A stretch of DNA of 64,000 nt from JAVJST01 sp965229715 (GCA_965229715.1 CBDDJL010000002.1:1550001-1614000), one strand, 5' to 3'. Positions 35,255 to 44,949 are shown, numbered from the stretch's first letter. Numbers and translations are program-made. Notes: generated by a model from the letters alone, not told the origin.

Positions 35255-36253
35255 CTAGGGGGTCTGGTCCGTATCGGATGACTTGGTAGTGTCGTCGTCC
35301 GGTGTCACACGTGCCGTTTCCGGCGGCGCGTCATCGGTTTCCGGTGTCGCTTCGGTTTCGGCGTCTTCGGCGTTGCCATCGGCCGGTGCGGTCGCGGCTT
35401 CCAGCTCGGTGGCGGTACTTGACATGTCTTCTTGAGTATCTCCGGACGCATCTACTCGCGAATCTTCCGGCGTGTCCGGAGATGCGGTTTCAGGTTCTGC
35501 ATCAACAGCTGGTGCCGTGATGCCGGTTTCGACGTCAATGGCCTTTTCGCCATCGGCCAGTGCGGCATCGCTTCCCAGATTTTCCTCGATGATCTGGTCG
35601 ATCGATTGCCACATGTGCTCAACGGCTCGTTCTGAGGCGCCGTCGCCCCATTCAAGCCGGCAATCGCCATAACTCATCTTGGCGTCGTCCTTGAGCAGCA
35701 ACCGACCCTCGTATCCCGCGCCGGCCTTGAGATTGGGAACCAAATCATTCAAAGGTCCGTGCATGTCCGGATGAATCCGGACGATAATTCTCGGCTCCTC
35801 GATCAGGCGCAGGAGGGTGGTTTCGATCAGTCGTTTGACCTCTCCGAGAGCGTTCAGACGGTTCATTTCCGGGAACAGCTTCCGGACGATGGTTACGGCA
35901 ATACCGATGCCGTCGCGCAACAGCACATTGTTGGCCTGCTCCTGCGCGGCGAAAAGGTCCGTGAGCCGCAGGCTGATGGCTTTGAAGACATCGTGGGTTT
36001 CCCGCTGGATAGAAGCCATCGCCTCTTCCTGGCCTTCCTTTTTGCCGTTTTCGTAGGCTTCCTGCTTGGCGCGTTCGAGCTCTTCCTCGGAGAAGGTCGG
36101 AACGATTTCTTCCTCGAATTCCTCTTCGGCCTCGCTCTCTTCCTGTTCGTTCTCGTCCTCGACCACCGCTTCCTTGGCAGCCTTTTCGAGCGCGTCGAAA
36201 TCGGTGTCGAACGTGAACGGTTTGACCTCGGCGGTGGCGGGTCCGGTACTCAT
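35255..36253 (-). CDS. fliH: Flagellar assembly protein FliH (FlbE)
   Basis: FliH regulates the FliI ATPase and tethers it to FliN. The 332-residue protein has an acidic coiled N-terminal part (residues 20-90) and a FliH-type core (about 90-230) with the conserved segments NALGEVKRLIETTLLRLIE and DDAKMSYGDCRLEWGDGASE. The C-terminal 100 residues are a low-complexity Asp/Glu/Thr/Ala tail that is longer than usual for FliH. It follows fliG by 23 bp. Confidence 0.9.
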   Translation of the reverse strand: MSTGPATAEVKPFTFDTDFDALEKAAKEAVVEDENEQEESEAEEEFEEEIVPTFSEEELERAKQEAYENGKKEGQEEAMASIQRETHDVFKAISLRLTDLFAAQEQANNVLLRDGIGIAVTIVRKLFPEMNRLNALGEVKRLIETTLLRLIEEPRIIVRIHPDMHGPLNDLVPNLKAGAGYEGRLLLKDDAKMSYGDCRLEWGDGASERAVEHMWQSIDQIIEENLGSDAALADGEKAIDVETGITAPAVDAEPETASPDTPEDSRVDASGDTQEDMSSTATELEAATAPADGNAEDAETEATPETDDAPPETARVTPDDDTTKSSDTDQTP

Positions 36254-36276
36254 GCGGTGTTGGCTTCCGTTTCGCG

Positions 36277-37293
36277 TCAGTAAATGAGTTCGTCTTCCTC
36301 GGCACCCGAGGAAATGATGATTTCGCCGGCATCGGCAAGCGCCTTGGCGACCTGAACAACCCCGGCCTGCGCTTCGTCGACGTCCTTGAGACGAACCGCG
36401 CCCATTGCATCCATGTCTTCGCGAAGCATCTTGCCGGCGCGTTCCGACATGTTGGAGAAGAACAGATCGCGGACTTCGTCCGCGGCGCCCTTGAGCGCGA
36501 CGGCGAGCGTATCCTTCTCGACCTGGCGCAGCAGCATCTGAATGCCGGCCTGATCGACACGGATAAGGTCGTCGAAAGTGAACATCAGACCCTTGATGGT
36601 TTCGGCCGATTCGCGGTTGCGCTCTTCGAGGGCCGTCATGAAGCGGTTTTCCGTATTTCGATCGAGCGAGTTGAAGATATCCGCCATCATCTCGTGGCTA
36701 TCACGCCGCGCGGTGCGGGCCAGGTTGGTCATGAATTCTGCGCGCAGCGTTTTTTCGACGTGATCGAGCACTTCCTTTTGAACCGCCTCCATGCGGAGCA
36801 TCCGCATGATGACTTCCATGGCGAAGTTCTCCGGCAGCACACTGAGCACCCGCGACGCATGGTCGGGGCGGATCTTCGACAACACCACGGCCACGGTCTG
36901 CGGATATTCGTTCTTGAGGTAATTCGCCAGCACGCTTTCGTTCACATTGCCCAGCTTGTCCCACATCGTACGACCCGCAGGGCCGCGGATTTCCTCCATG
37001 ATGTGAGCGACGCGATCGTCCTGCAACGAAGCCCGCAGAAGTCGCTCGGTGGAGTCGTAGGACCCGACAAGACCGCCGGCGGAACTCAGTTGATCGGCAA
37101 ACTCGACGAACAAGCGCTCGACGATATTGGCGCTGATGGTGCCGAGGTTCGACATCGCCTGAGAGAGTTCGCGGATTTCCTCGTCGTCCATCCGCTCGAA
37201 TAGACGGGCGGAGTGTTCGGTCCCGACCGCGAGCATGAAGGTCGCAGCCTTTTGCTGCCCCGACAAACTCCGGTAATCGTCACGTGCCGCCAT
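36277..37293 (-). CDS. fliG: Flagellar motor switch protein FliG
   Basis: FliG couples the stator to the rotor. The 338-residue protein shows the three-part family layout. The middle domain has the EYPQTVAVVLSKIRPDHASRVL region, and the C-terminal domain has GLMFTFDDLIRVD and the torque-helix segment LALKGAADEVRDLFFSNMSERA (both typical charged-cluster sequences). It is 30 bp downstream of fliF. Confidence 0.97.
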   Translation of the reverse strand: MAARDDYRSLSGQQKAATFMLAVGTEHSARLFERMDDEEIRELSQAMSNLGTISANIVERLFVEFADQLSSAGGLVGSYDSTERLLRASLQDDRVAHIMEEIRGPAGRTMWDKLGNVNESVLANYLKNEYPQTVAVVLSKIRPDHASRVLSVLPENFAMEVIMRMLRMEAVQKEVLDHVEKTLRAEFMTNLARTARRDSHEMMADIFNSLDRNTENRFMTALEERNRESAETIKGLMFTFDDLIRVDQAGIQMLLRQVEKDTLAVALKGAADEVRDLFFSNMSERAGKMLREDMDAMGAVRLKDVDEAQAGVVQVAKALADAGEIIISSGAEEDELIY

Positions 37294-37323
37294 GATGTTG
37301 TTCCGCCCCTCAGAATACCGGAC

Positions 37324-38973
37324 TTAGCTTTCCTGATACATCCAATTCCGGATGATCGACAATGCCTCTTCGGGATGTTTCTCGACAATTTCGCCGACCT
37401 TCTTGACGGCCGAGGCCTTGACCCGTCCCTCGACCCGGTCGATGTCGATGAGTTCCTCGAAATGTTCTTCTTCCGGTACCCCGTCGCCCGGGATTGGCGC
37501 GCCGGCCGGCCCGGTCAGTGCGGCTGCGGTTGCGGTCTGATCGGCCAGTAGACGCTCGCCGGCAAGCTGCGAGGCGCTTGGCATGGCTTCGAAGGCACGA
37601 CTGATCAACGGGCGGATCACGAGCAGGATCACGAGGATCGCGACGATGCTCAACACGAGGATTTCCGCCAATCTCAGCAGATCGTTCTTTTGCATGCCGA
37701 AGAACAGTTCGAGTTCTTCTTCCTCGAGTTCGAACTCGGCGAACTCCATGTTGATGATCTCGACCTGATCGCCTCGATCGGAGTCGAAGCCGATGACGCC
37801 GCGCACCAGCGTGCCGAGAAGTTCAAGCTCCTCAGCTGACCGCGGCTCATAGGTGGGCTCACCTTCTTCGTCGAGGCCGTGATGCCCGTCGACCAGCACG
37901 GCGACGGAAAGCCGCTTTACCTCGCCGACTTCGCGGGTGTGGTTTACGATTCGCTTGGAAATCTCGAAATTCGTCGTTTCCTCAAGGCGCGATTCGGCGG
38001 AATTGGAGCTGATTCCGTCGCCAGCGCCGAGGTTCGGATCGGGCAGATTCGTGCCGACCGTGACGGGCGGCGTACCCTCCTGATCGGCGGCGTTGGCATT
38101 CTGCTCGATAGTCTGGGTCGAGCGCACGACCTGGCCATCCGGATCGTAGATCTCTTCCTGGGTAACGATACGGTCGAAATCGAGTTCGGCGTTGACCTCG
38201 GCACGGACCTGGCCGAAGCCGACGGTCTGTTCAAGCAGTTCCTCAATGGTGCGCGCCATCCGATTTTCGAACTCGCGCGTGCGCTGCGAGGTCTTGTCTG
38301 CCATGACGGCGATATCGTTTTCGTCTTCGAAACCGGCGGCGAGCAGTTTGCCTTTGTTGTCGACGATGGAAACGCGGTTGGGCTGCAGGCTGGGGACAGC
38401 AGTCGCGACCAGATGCTGAACGGCGAGAACCTGTTCATTGTCGAGGCGGTTGCCGCCACTCATGCGAAGCACGATCGATGCGGTCGGCTCCTGACGTTCG
38501 CGGCTGAACAGTTCGCGCTTCGGCATGACGAGATGGACGCGGGCGGAATTGACCGAGGCGATCGATTCGATGGTGCGCGAAAGTTCGCCCTCAAGCGCAC
38601 GCACCAGATTGACGTTTTGCATGAAATCGGTGGTGCTGAGACCATCTGCGTTGTCGAAAATCTCATAGCCGAGTGTGCCGCCGCCGGGAATACCTTCGTT
38701 GGCTAGCGATAGCCGCAGCCGGGATACGTCGCCTGACGGAACCCAAACCTCGTTACCGTTGCGGACTTCGAACTGCACGCCCTGGCCTTGCAGGCTCTGT
38801 ACGATCGCGTTCTGGTCCGATGACGACAAATTGCCATAGAGCAGTTCGACGCTGGGCGAAGCCAGCTTCGTGGTTACCCAAATAAAGAACCCGACCATTG
38901 CGAGAAGGACGACGCCCATCACCGCCAGTCGCATCGGTCCCATACTGCGCATCGTTTGAAGTAACGCGTCCAC
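37324..38973 (-). CDS. fliF: Flagellar MS-ring protein FliF
   Basis: This 549-residue protein forms the MS ring in the inner membrane. It has an N-terminal membrane helix (MRLAVMGVVLLAMVGFFIWV), the YscJ-like ring-building region (LLYGNLSSSDQNAIVQSLQ, VRALEGELSRTIESI, ARVHLVMPKRELFSRER), a C-terminal membrane helix around residue 445 (ILVLSIVAILVILLVIRPLI) and a FliG-binding tail. It is the first gene of the long minus-strand operon, with a CtrA-box candidate 94-108 bp upstream of the start. Confidence 0.97.
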   Translation of the reverse strand: MDALLQTMRSMGPMRLAVMGVVLLAMVGFFIWVTTKLASPSVELLYGNLSSSDQNAIVQSLQGQGVQFEVRNGNEVWVPSGDVSRLRLSLANEGIPGGGTLGYEIFDNADGLSTTDFMQNVNLVRALEGELSRTIESIASVNSARVHLVMPKRELFSRERQEPTASIVLRMSGGNRLDNEQVLAVQHLVATAVPSLQPNRVSIVDNKGKLLAAGFEDENDIAVMADKTSQRTREFENRMARTIEELLEQTVGFGQVRAEVNAELDFDRIVTQEEIYDPDGQVVRSTQTIEQNANAADQEGTPPVTVGTNLPDPNLGAGDGISSNSAESRLEETTNFEISKRIVNHTREVGEVKRLSVAVLVDGHHGLDEEGEPTYEPRSAEELELLGTLVRGVIGFDSDRGDQVEIINMEFAEFELEEEELELFFGMQKNDLLRLAEILVLSIVAILVILLVIRPLISRAFEAMPSASQLAGERLLADQTATAAALTGPAGAPIPGDGVPEEEHFEELIDIDRVEGRVKASAVKKVGEIVEKHPEEALSIIRNWMYQES

Positions 38974-39066
38974 TGCCGACCCCTTCGCTTATCAATTGTC
39001 GCTTTGGGTCCGGGCGCGCCACTGGACGGGGTTGTCCGGACCGATGTCAGGCTACGGGAATTGAGG

Positions 39067-39081
39067 TGAACAAGTGGTTAA
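39067..39081 (-). promoter_or_regulatory. Candidate CtrA box upstream of fliF
   Basis: On the minus strand this reads TTAACCACTTGTTCA, that is TTAA-N7-TTCA, one mismatch from TTAA-N7-TTAA and including the favoured TTAACC half-site. It lies 94-108 bp upstream of the fliF start and downstream of the sciP terminator. In Caulobacter the fliF operon is a direct CtrA target. Confidence 0.5.
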
Positions 39082-39138
39082 CGACCGGCAAGAATTGCCT
39101 AGTCGCTTGTGCCGCCAAACGTACCGGAGGCGCGAACG

Positions 39139-39165
39139 AAAACCCCGGCCCTGGATGGGCCGGGG
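39139..39165 (-). terminator. Rho-independent terminator of sciP
   Basis: Perfect 9-bp stem ccccggccc/gggccgggg (39143-39151 and 39157-39165) with a 5-base loop, followed on the minus strand by TTTT. It lies 38 bp downstream of the sciP stop and separates sciP from the fliF promoter region. Confidence 0.85.
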
Positions 39166-39203
39166 AGGTCGGAGGATCCGTTCCCTGGGAAACCTCGGGG
39201 TAT

Positions 39204-39536
39204 CTATTCGGCCGCCGACCTACCGCTCTCGGCGTCGCGTTGCGGCCCGCGATAATCGGCGATGCGCGTTACCTTAAGGCCTTCGAGGCCGTGTTTGTCG
39301 AGCTGACGTTGCCACAGCAGAAACTCGTCCAGCGAAAGCGAGTACATGTTGCAGGCCTCGTCGAGGGTCAGCAGTCCGGCGCGAACGCCGGCGACGACCT
39401 CTGCCTTGCGGCGAATAACCCAGCGCACCGTGTCCTTGGGCGGCAGGTCCGCGCGGGTCAGGCGGCGACCGTCCGGGCCGATCACGGCCAGCCGGGTGGG
39501 TGCGGGCGGCGTATCGATATCGGGCATTTTCTTCAT
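39204..39536 (-). CDS. sciP: CtrA inhibitory protein SciP (DUF1153)
   Basis: This 110-residue protein has the SciP core: AVIGPDGRRLTRADLPP, VRWVIRRKAEVVAGVRAGLL, a SLDEFLLWQRQLDKHGLEGL helix pair, and VTRIADYR. In Caulobacter SciP binds CtrA and blocks its activation of flagellar genes. The start is ATG at 39536; an in-frame ATG three codons later is equally possible. It is monocistronic, with its own terminator. Placement next to the fliF promoter and within 16 kb of ctrA and chpT is notable. Confidence 0.93.
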   Translation of the reverse strand: MKKMPDIDTPPAPTRLAVIGPDGRRLTRADLPPKDTVRWVIRRKAEVVAGVRAGLLTLDEACNMYSLSLDEFLLWQRQLDKHGLEGLKVTRIADYRGPQRDAESGRSAAE

Positions 39537-39656
39537 GCCTGTCTTCTCGTTAATTCCTTGAACAAGAACGCTTAAATACAGACTAGCCGGGACCTCTTAA
39601 TGAACGCCTAATACGGCGACAGTTTGCGGTGCCATACCGAAAGCGGATCGAGACGC
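39537..39656 (-). promoter_or_regulatory. Upstream region of sciP
   Basis: The region has three TTAA half-sites (39552, 39574, 39597). The last reads TTAA-N7-CTAA (39597-39611), one mismatch from the CtrA consensus and 61-75 bp upstream of the sciP start. sciP is a CtrA target in Caulobacter, so feedback control is plausible. No other element is clear. Confidence 0.35.
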
Positions 39657-39682
39657 AAAAAACCCGGTTCGCTGGAACCGGG
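39657..39682 (-). terminator. Rho-independent terminator of the fliK-flgD-flgE operon
   Basis: On the minus strand an 8-bp stem CCCGGTTC/GAACCGGG with a 4-base loop is followed by six T. It lies 69-94 bp after the flgE stop and is the second of two hairpins there. Confidence 0.88.
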
Positions 39683-39698
39683 GTCGTTGCCGTTTGCG

Positions 39699-39740
39699 AA
39701 AGGGCCGGCGGGTTTTGGGGTATGACGCCGCCGGCCCTTT
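39699..39740 (-). terminator. Strong hairpin just after flgE
   Basis: Perfect 13-bp inverted repeat aaagggccggcgg (39699-39711) and ccgccggcccttt (39728-39740) with a 16-base loop, starting 10 bp after the flgE stop. With the next hairpin it forms a tandem terminator, or it protects the mRNA 3' end. Confidence 0.8.
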
Positions 39741-39750
39741 CCGGTGGAAA

Positions 39751-42420
39751 CTATCGGATGCGGAGAAGTTCCTCGAGCATCTCGTCGGCCGTGGTGATGA
39801 TCTGTGCTGAGGCGGAGAAGGCGCGCTGGGTCACGATCATCGAGGTGAACTCTTCACCAATGTCGACGGTCGAGGATTCGAGCGCCGCACCGGCGAGCTG
39901 TCCGGCGCCGCCTTCGCCCGCTTCGCGGACCGTCGGCTGACCGGAAAGATCGGTTTCGATGTAGACGTTACCGGTCAGCGACTCGAGTTCGTTCGGGTTG
40001 ACGAACGTGGCCACCGGAATCTGAAACACCGGCCGGGTGACGCCGTTGTCGAAGAGCGCGCTGACGATACCGTCGCCGCCGACGCTGACACCGGCGAAGT
40101 TGCCGAACTGGGCGCCGTTCTGGCTGATGAAGTTGATCTGGTAGTCGCCGGCGAACTGGGTCATGCCGTTAGCGACGTTGGTGTCGCCGAGGAACAGGCC
40201 GATCCGGGTATCGTCCGTCGTGCTGGTGAATTCCTGGTCGCTGGCGCCGTTGGCCCACTGGATATCGACATTGTCGATGTTGATGGCCGACGGCGTGCCG
40301 TCGCCGTTGAAGCTGATCGCTGGCTGCTTGGCGCCGAACGACGATGTCGCAACCGTGTAGTTGGTGGCGTTCGACGCGGTCACTTCGACCTTGTTCGTCG
40401 TATCGGCGGAAACGGCGGAGATAACGTTGACGTCGTCGATATTGAACACGACCGCGTCGCCGACCGAGCTCTGTTCGAATACCAGTGCGCTGCCGTCGGC
40501 ATCGAAACGGGTCGGCGTCGTGATGTTGGCGTTGTTCTGGATCGCCGTATCGAGCGCCGAGGCGACGGTACCGTTGTCCGCGCCGGACGCGACCTGCACG
40601 AGGTCGGTACCCGACGGCTCGTTCAGGGTGACGGTCATGTTGGTATCGGCGGCGTCACCGTTGGTGAACGTGCCGGTAATGGTCAGGGTCCGGCCGTCGG
40701 AACTGACGGAGGCCACGGTGTAGGTCGCGTCGTCACTACTGTTGGTCAGCGCGAACGTATCGCCCGCCTGGAACCCGTAGAACGTGGCTGTGTCGACGGC
40801 GACGATAGTGTTGCCTGCGGCCGTTGTGGTGAAGGTGTTGGTGCTGTTTGCCTGCGGCGCAAGCGACCCGGCGCGGAACTCGAAACGCTGGGCGGTGTTC
40901 GAACCCGTCGTGATGGTCACGGCCTCGGTATCGTAGCTTTGCAGGATGCTCATGGTGGTGTCGGCCGTATTGTCGACGGGGTTCGTGCCGAAGGTGCTGA
41001 GATCCTCTGAGATCGTCAGAACCGAACCGGCAGTGTTGACCGCGTTGACGGTCGCGATGATGTTGTTCGCGGTATCCTCGGCGTTGGTGATGACGATGGT
41101 GTCGCCGGCGGAGAAGTTTGAAAACGTGCCGGATCCCGCCGTGATGGTGGTGCTGTTGGTACCGGCGGTGAAGTTGAAGTTGAACGAGTTGGTCGAATCC
41201 GCCTGCGCGAAGGCATTCTGGAAGTCGAGCCGCGATCCGTTCTTGTAGGCGTAATCGATCGCTTCGACGGTGAAGGTGCCGGCGTTGCTGTTGGCCGCGA
41301 CCTGACGGACCGAGAGAATTCCGCTGACGTCAACGGAGATCGCGGCGCCGAGCGTCGACTGGGTGATCTCGAGTTCGTCGCCCGACGAGACGAAACGGCT
41401 GGTTTCCGCCAAGTCGGAGTTGTCGATCGCCGTCTTGAGGATCGGCGTCACGTCGGTCGCTTCGGTGACGGTCGCGGCACTGATGTCGACCTTGCGCCGG
41501 GTCGGCGTGTTGACCACCGTGTCGTCGGTATCGAATTCGAAAGTGATGCCGTCGATGACAATGGTCTCGCCGTCCGCCGGCACGCCCGTGAACTCAAGAA
41601 GACCGGCGGACGCGAAGACGTCAGGCGTCGAATCCGTGTCGTCAGAGCCGTGCAACTCGATCGTCGCCGAGCCGGACGGCGCCTCAAGGGACGCGCCCCA
41701 GGCGTTTTCCGCACCTTTTTCGAAAACCAGTTCCAGATTGGAGCTGTTACCCAACGTATCGAAGATCACCACGTTGGCCTTGTGATCGTCGCCGACATCG
41801 GCACCGGCGGGGAGGTTGGCACCGAGACGAATGTTCGTCGTCTCCTGCGCAGTGCCGCCGATGGTCGTGAGGTTAATCGGCTGCAGGTCGTCGCTGCTGA
41901 CGATGTTGTCGTTGATCGCGACCGTGGTGCCGTCACTGTCCTGATAGGCCTTGACGAAGGTGTCCGCACCCACGGTGACCGTGGCAAAGCCGGTCGTCGA
42001 GTTGCCGGCCGGCTGCAACGGCCAACCCTGCATGTACCATCCGGCAACGTTCTGGAGAAAGCCGTCGCTGTCGACGCCGAACGAGCCGGCGCGGGTGTAG
42101 GCGAACAGATCGCCGACGCCGGGTTGTGCCGCTTCATTGACCACGAAGAATCCCTGACCCGAGATCGCGATGTCGGTTGCGGCGGTCGAGGCTTGCAAAA
42201 GACCCTGTACGTCGACACCGGTTTGCGGCGAGGACTGCACGCCGCCCGGAGAGTACTGGGTCAGCGATACCTGGGCCGTCACCAGTGTCTGAAACTGAAC
42301 GTTGGTGCTCTTGTAGCCAATGGTGTTCACGTTGGTGACGTTATCCGCGATGGCGCCCATTGCGCTCGACTGCGCGCTCAGGCCTGAAACGCCCGAAGTC
42401 AATGCACCGAAAAGACTCAT
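39751..42420 (-). CDS. flgE: Flagellar hook protein FlgE, unusually long
   Basis: FlgE polymers form the hook. The family ends are clear: N-terminal ALTSGVSGLSAQSSAMGAIADN and NTIGYKSTNVQF, and C-terminal ESLTGNVYIETDLSGQPTV followed by SSTVDIGEEFTSMIVTQRAF. At 889 residues it is about twice the length of enterobacterial FlgE. The middle (about 380-620) holds two related beta-rich inserts with the shared pattern FxAGDTxxxTN-SxxxGxTLTI. It is the last gene of the fliK-flgD-flgE operon, 91 bp after flgD. Confidence 0.96.
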   Translation of the reverse strand: MSLFGALTSGVSGLSAQSSAMGAIADNVTNVNTIGYKSTNVQFQTLVTAQVSLTQYSPGGVQSSPQTGVDVQGLLQASTAATDIAISGQGFFVVNEAAQPGVGDLFAYTRAGSFGVDSDGFLQNVAGWYMQGWPLQPAGNSTTGFATVTVGADTFVKAYQDSDGTTVAINDNIVSSDDLQPINLTTIGGTAQETTNIRLGANLPAGADVGDDHKANVVIFDTLGNSSNLELVFEKGAENAWGASLEAPSGSATIELHGSDDTDSTPDVFASAGLLEFTGVPADGETIVIDGITFEFDTDDTVVNTPTRRKVDISAATVTEATDVTPILKTAIDNSDLAETSRFVSSGDELEITQSTLGAAISVDVSGILSVRQVAANSNAGTFTVEAIDYAYKNGSRLDFQNAFAQADSTNSFNFNFTAGTNSTTITAGSGTFSNFSAGDTIVITNAEDTANNIIATVNAVNTAGSVLTISEDLSTFGTNPVDNTADTTMSILQSYDTEAVTITTGSNTAQRFEFRAGSLAPQANSTNTFTTTAAGNTIVAVDTATFYGFQAGDTFALTNSSDDATYTVASVSSDGRTLTITGTFTNGDAADTNMTVTLNEPSGTDLVQVASGADNGTVASALDTAIQNNANITTPTRFDADGSALVFEQSSVGDAVVFNIDDVNVISAVSADTTNKVEVTASNATNYTVATSSFGAKQPAISFNGDGTPSAINIDNVDIQWANGASDQEFTSTTDDTRIGLFLGDTNVANGMTQFAGDYQINFISQNGAQFGNFAGVSVGGDGIVSALFDNGVTRPVFQIPVATFVNPNELESLTGNVYIETDLSGQPTVREAGEGGAGQLAGAALESSTVDIGEEFTSMIVTQRAFSASAQIITTADEMLEELLRIR

Positions 42421-42511
42421 AACTTCCTCCTTATATGCGCGACCCGATCGTTTACCGTGGCCGCCATCGTCGAAAACGTGTCCATGTCCCGTCGCGGGAC
42501 GTTGAAATCCT

Positions 42512-43192
42512 CTAGTTCACTTCCGCGTCGTCGAGGGGCCGGCGAACCGAGAGCACCTGGTCGACCGCGTAATCCGTATCGCCGAGCGAGATGATGGCTT
42601 GACCGCCGTCCATGCTGACGCCGTCCACCGTGCCGATGACGGTCGTGCCGACGTTGATCGGATTGCCTTCGCCGTCGAGCGAATTGATGTTGATCGTGTA
42701 ATTGCCGTCTTCGAGCGGGAAGCCGAAATTGTCGGTCCCGTTCCAGGTGAACTCGTGTTGCTGAGCATCCGTTTCGCCCGCGGTGAAGAACACCACGCTG
42801 CCGGCCTCATCGCTGATGGTGATTGTCGTCGAGTTGGCGCGGGCTTCCGGCGTATAGGTGAAGCGTGCCGAGCCGTTTTCAAGCGGCAATTGATTGCCGC
42901 TGACCTCGACCTGGGAGCCGATGTAACTGACCACTGTGCCGAGCAGACTGGCCTGTTGAAGCTCGAGCATGTCCTCGAGGTTCTGATTGCTCTGGATCTG
43001 CTGTTCGACACTGGCGAACTGAACGAGCTGGGAGGTGAACTCGTTCGGATCGAGCGGGTCGAGCGGGTCCTGGTTCTCAAGCTGCGTCACCAGCAGATTG
43101 AGGAACTGATTGAGATCCTCGGCCAGCCGCTGGCTGGACTGTTCTGCCGCTGTGCCCGTCGGGCTGCTGACGAAATCGGTCGGGTCTAGCAT
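42512..43192 (-). CDS. flgD: Hook-capping protein FlgD
   Basis: FlgD caps the growing hook. The 226-residue protein has the conserved N-terminal scaffold region (LNQFLNLLVTQLENQDPLDP, EFTSQLVQFASVEQQI), followed by Tudor/FnIII-like beta domains containing FTWNGTDNFGFPLEDGNYTI. It lies 14 bp after fliK and 91 bp before flgE, the usual order in alphaproteobacteria. Confidence 0.96.
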   Translation of the reverse strand: MLDPTDFVSSPTGTAAEQSSQRLAEDLNQFLNLLVTQLENQDPLDPLDPNEFTSQLVQFASVEQQIQSNQNLEDMLELQQASLLGTVVSYIGSQVEVSGNQLPLENGSARFTYTPEARANSTTITISDEAGSVVFFTAGETDAQQHEFTWNGTDNFGFPLEDGNYTININSLDGEGNPINVGTTVIGTVDGVSMDGGQAIISLGDTDYAVDQVLSVRRPLDDAEVN

Positions 43193-43206
43193 TCAAATAT
43201 CCTCGG

Positions 43207-44949
43207 TCAGGCCCTGATGTCGACCCGATCATCACTGATGATCGAGAGCGGTTCACCGTTGATGAGCATCTGCGCCAGTTCGGCCTCTGCGTCGCCCGTG
43301 TCGTCGCCGCCGTTGCCAGCAGTGTGGCTGTCGCCGTCGGCATCCTGGTTCGGGTCCTGTTGGCGGAGATCGAAGCTGAGGTCGCCGGCACCGGTTTCGA
43401 AACCGGCGTCCTGAAGCGCTTTTTCAAGGTTGCGGGAGTCATTGCGCAGCAATTCGAGCGTTTCCGGACGGTCGACGATGACCTGCGCGTTGACGCGGCC
43501 GTTCTGGTTGACTTCGAGGCGGACCTCGACGCGACCCAATTCTTCGGGCCGCAGTTGAATGTTAATGCGGTCGAGCCCTTCGGCGATCGCCTTCGAGATG
43601 TTGACGGTGATCTGCTGAACGATAGGCTTGGCGGGCGCGGACTGACGTGCCGTCTGCGCCTGTGCCGAACGTTGAACATCGTTGGCTTGCGGCGTCTGAT
43701 TTTGCGCCTGGCCCGTGCCGCTGGATGCCTCTGCGCCGGCGATGGCCTGCGGGCCGGATGTTCCGAGCCGTGCCGCAGCTCGGGTGAGTCCAGCCTCGAC
43801 GGCGGCCTTCTGAACGCCCTTTTCGAGTTGCGCCTGAGCTTGAGCCTGACCCAGTGCCTGATTGTTTGCCGTATCCTGACGTGTCTCTGTGATCTGAGCG
43901 CCGTCGGTACGTTGAGCGGCCGGTTTGGCGGCGGTGACCGGGTTGAGGATCTCCGGTACATCGGCAGTCTGGGTATTGCCCTGAGCCGACTGGCCGGTTG
44001 TGTTGCTGGCGGCAAGCTGCGGTCCGCGAATGGTCTCGCGGACACGAATATTGACCGGATCCTGAGATTTGAGCTGATCGCTGAGCGCCTTCGCCTGCTG
44101 ATCGGCGAGGGCTTGCTGCTGGCCGCTCGCCGCCTTTGCGGTCGCGTCGGACGCATTCGAACTCGCCAGGCCAATGCGCGCTTGGGCCTGATCGGCCGCC
44201 TGATTGCGAGTCTGGGCCGAATCGGCTGAGTTTTGTTGCTGGTTCTGGCCCTGTTGCGTGGTGGTTCCGGATTGCTGCGTATTTTGACCCTGCGCGGTGG
44301 CGGCAAGTGCCTGTGCAATCTCCCGGGTCGCGGACTGGATCCCGTTCTGGGTCTGGTTGCGAAGATTGTCCAACGCCGGGGCGATGGCGGCGTTTCCGAT
44401 ATTGTCGGCTTTCTGCGATGCATCGGTGGCCTGATCGCCCGCCGTTTTTGTCGCAGCGTCAGATTGATCACTCTCGGATTCTAGGGGTGCAGCGGGTTCG
44501 TCGCCGCTGTCGACGTCAGCCTGCTTCTGCGATCCGCTATCGTCGCGTTTCGGCTGGTTATCGGCGGCGCTCCTGTCCGACTTGTCCTGTGCCGGTTTGT
44601 CTTCCGGGCGGCCATCGTCATCACGGCGCGAAGCGGACTGGTCGTTTTCCCTGGCTTCGGGCGCTTCGTCGCGGACCGGCGCACTATCGTCGCGATGGGA
44701 GTCTTCGCGGGGGGCGTCGTCGCGACTCGCTGTCTTGGTTTCGCGCGTTGCGCCCGATTCAGCTTCGCGCGCTGCAGCAGCATCCTGACTCCGCTGCGCG
44801 AAGGGATCGAAATCAGGCGTCGCCATCATCAGGGGTTTGCGAATGAGATCGACAAAGGACGTCAAGGTTCCCTTGCCGTCCTCTTCGTTGCGTTGACCCT
44901 GGGCTGACGTCCCGGCGGCGGATTGAGCGGCGACTTTCTGTACGTCCAT
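43207..44949 (-). CDS. fliK: Flagellar hook-length control protein FliK
   Basis: This is a 580-residue protein with a long Gln/Ala/Asp-rich, low-complexity N-terminal ruler and a C-terminal Flg_hook domain: NISKAIAEGLDRINIQLRP, EELGRVEVRLEVNQNGRV and LEKALQDAGFETGAGDLSF. FliK measures the hook and switches export specificity. The ATG at 44949 (MDVQKVAAQS) is chosen over a longer frame because a sigma-54 promoter candidate lies at 44991-45006, inside that extension. First gene of fliK-flgD-flgE. Confidence 0.92.
   Translation of the reverse strand: MDVQKVAAQSAAGTSAQGQRNEEDGKGTLTSFVDLIRKPLMMATPDFDPFAQRSQDAAAAREAESGATRETKTASRDDAPREDSHRDDSAPVRDEAPEARENDQSASRRDDDGRPEDKPAQDKSDRSAADNQPKRDDSGSQKQADVDSGDEPAAPLESESDQSDAATKTAGDQATDASQKADNIGNAAIAPALDNLRNQTQNGIQSATREIAQALAATAQGQNTQQSGTTTQQGQNQQQNSADSAQTRNQAADQAQARIGLASSNASDATAKAASGQQQALADQQAKALSDQLKSQDPVNIRVRETIRGPQLAASNTTGQSAQGNTQTADVPEILNPVTAAKPAAQRTDGAQITETRQDTANNQALGQAQAQAQLEKGVQKAAVEAGLTRAAARLGTSGPQAIAGAEASSGTGQAQNQTPQANDVQRSAQAQTARQSAPAKPIVQQITVNISKAIAEGLDRINIQLRPEELGRVEVRLEVNQNGRVNAQVIVDRPETLELLRNDSRNLEKALQDAGFETGAGDLSFDLRQQDPNQDADGDSHTAGNGGDDTGDAEAELAQMLINGEPLSIISDDRVDIRA

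Noticed and set aside
36694..37203. Plus-strand open frame opposite fliG
   Set aside because: His/Arg-rich antisense of a clear fliG; no start context or homology.
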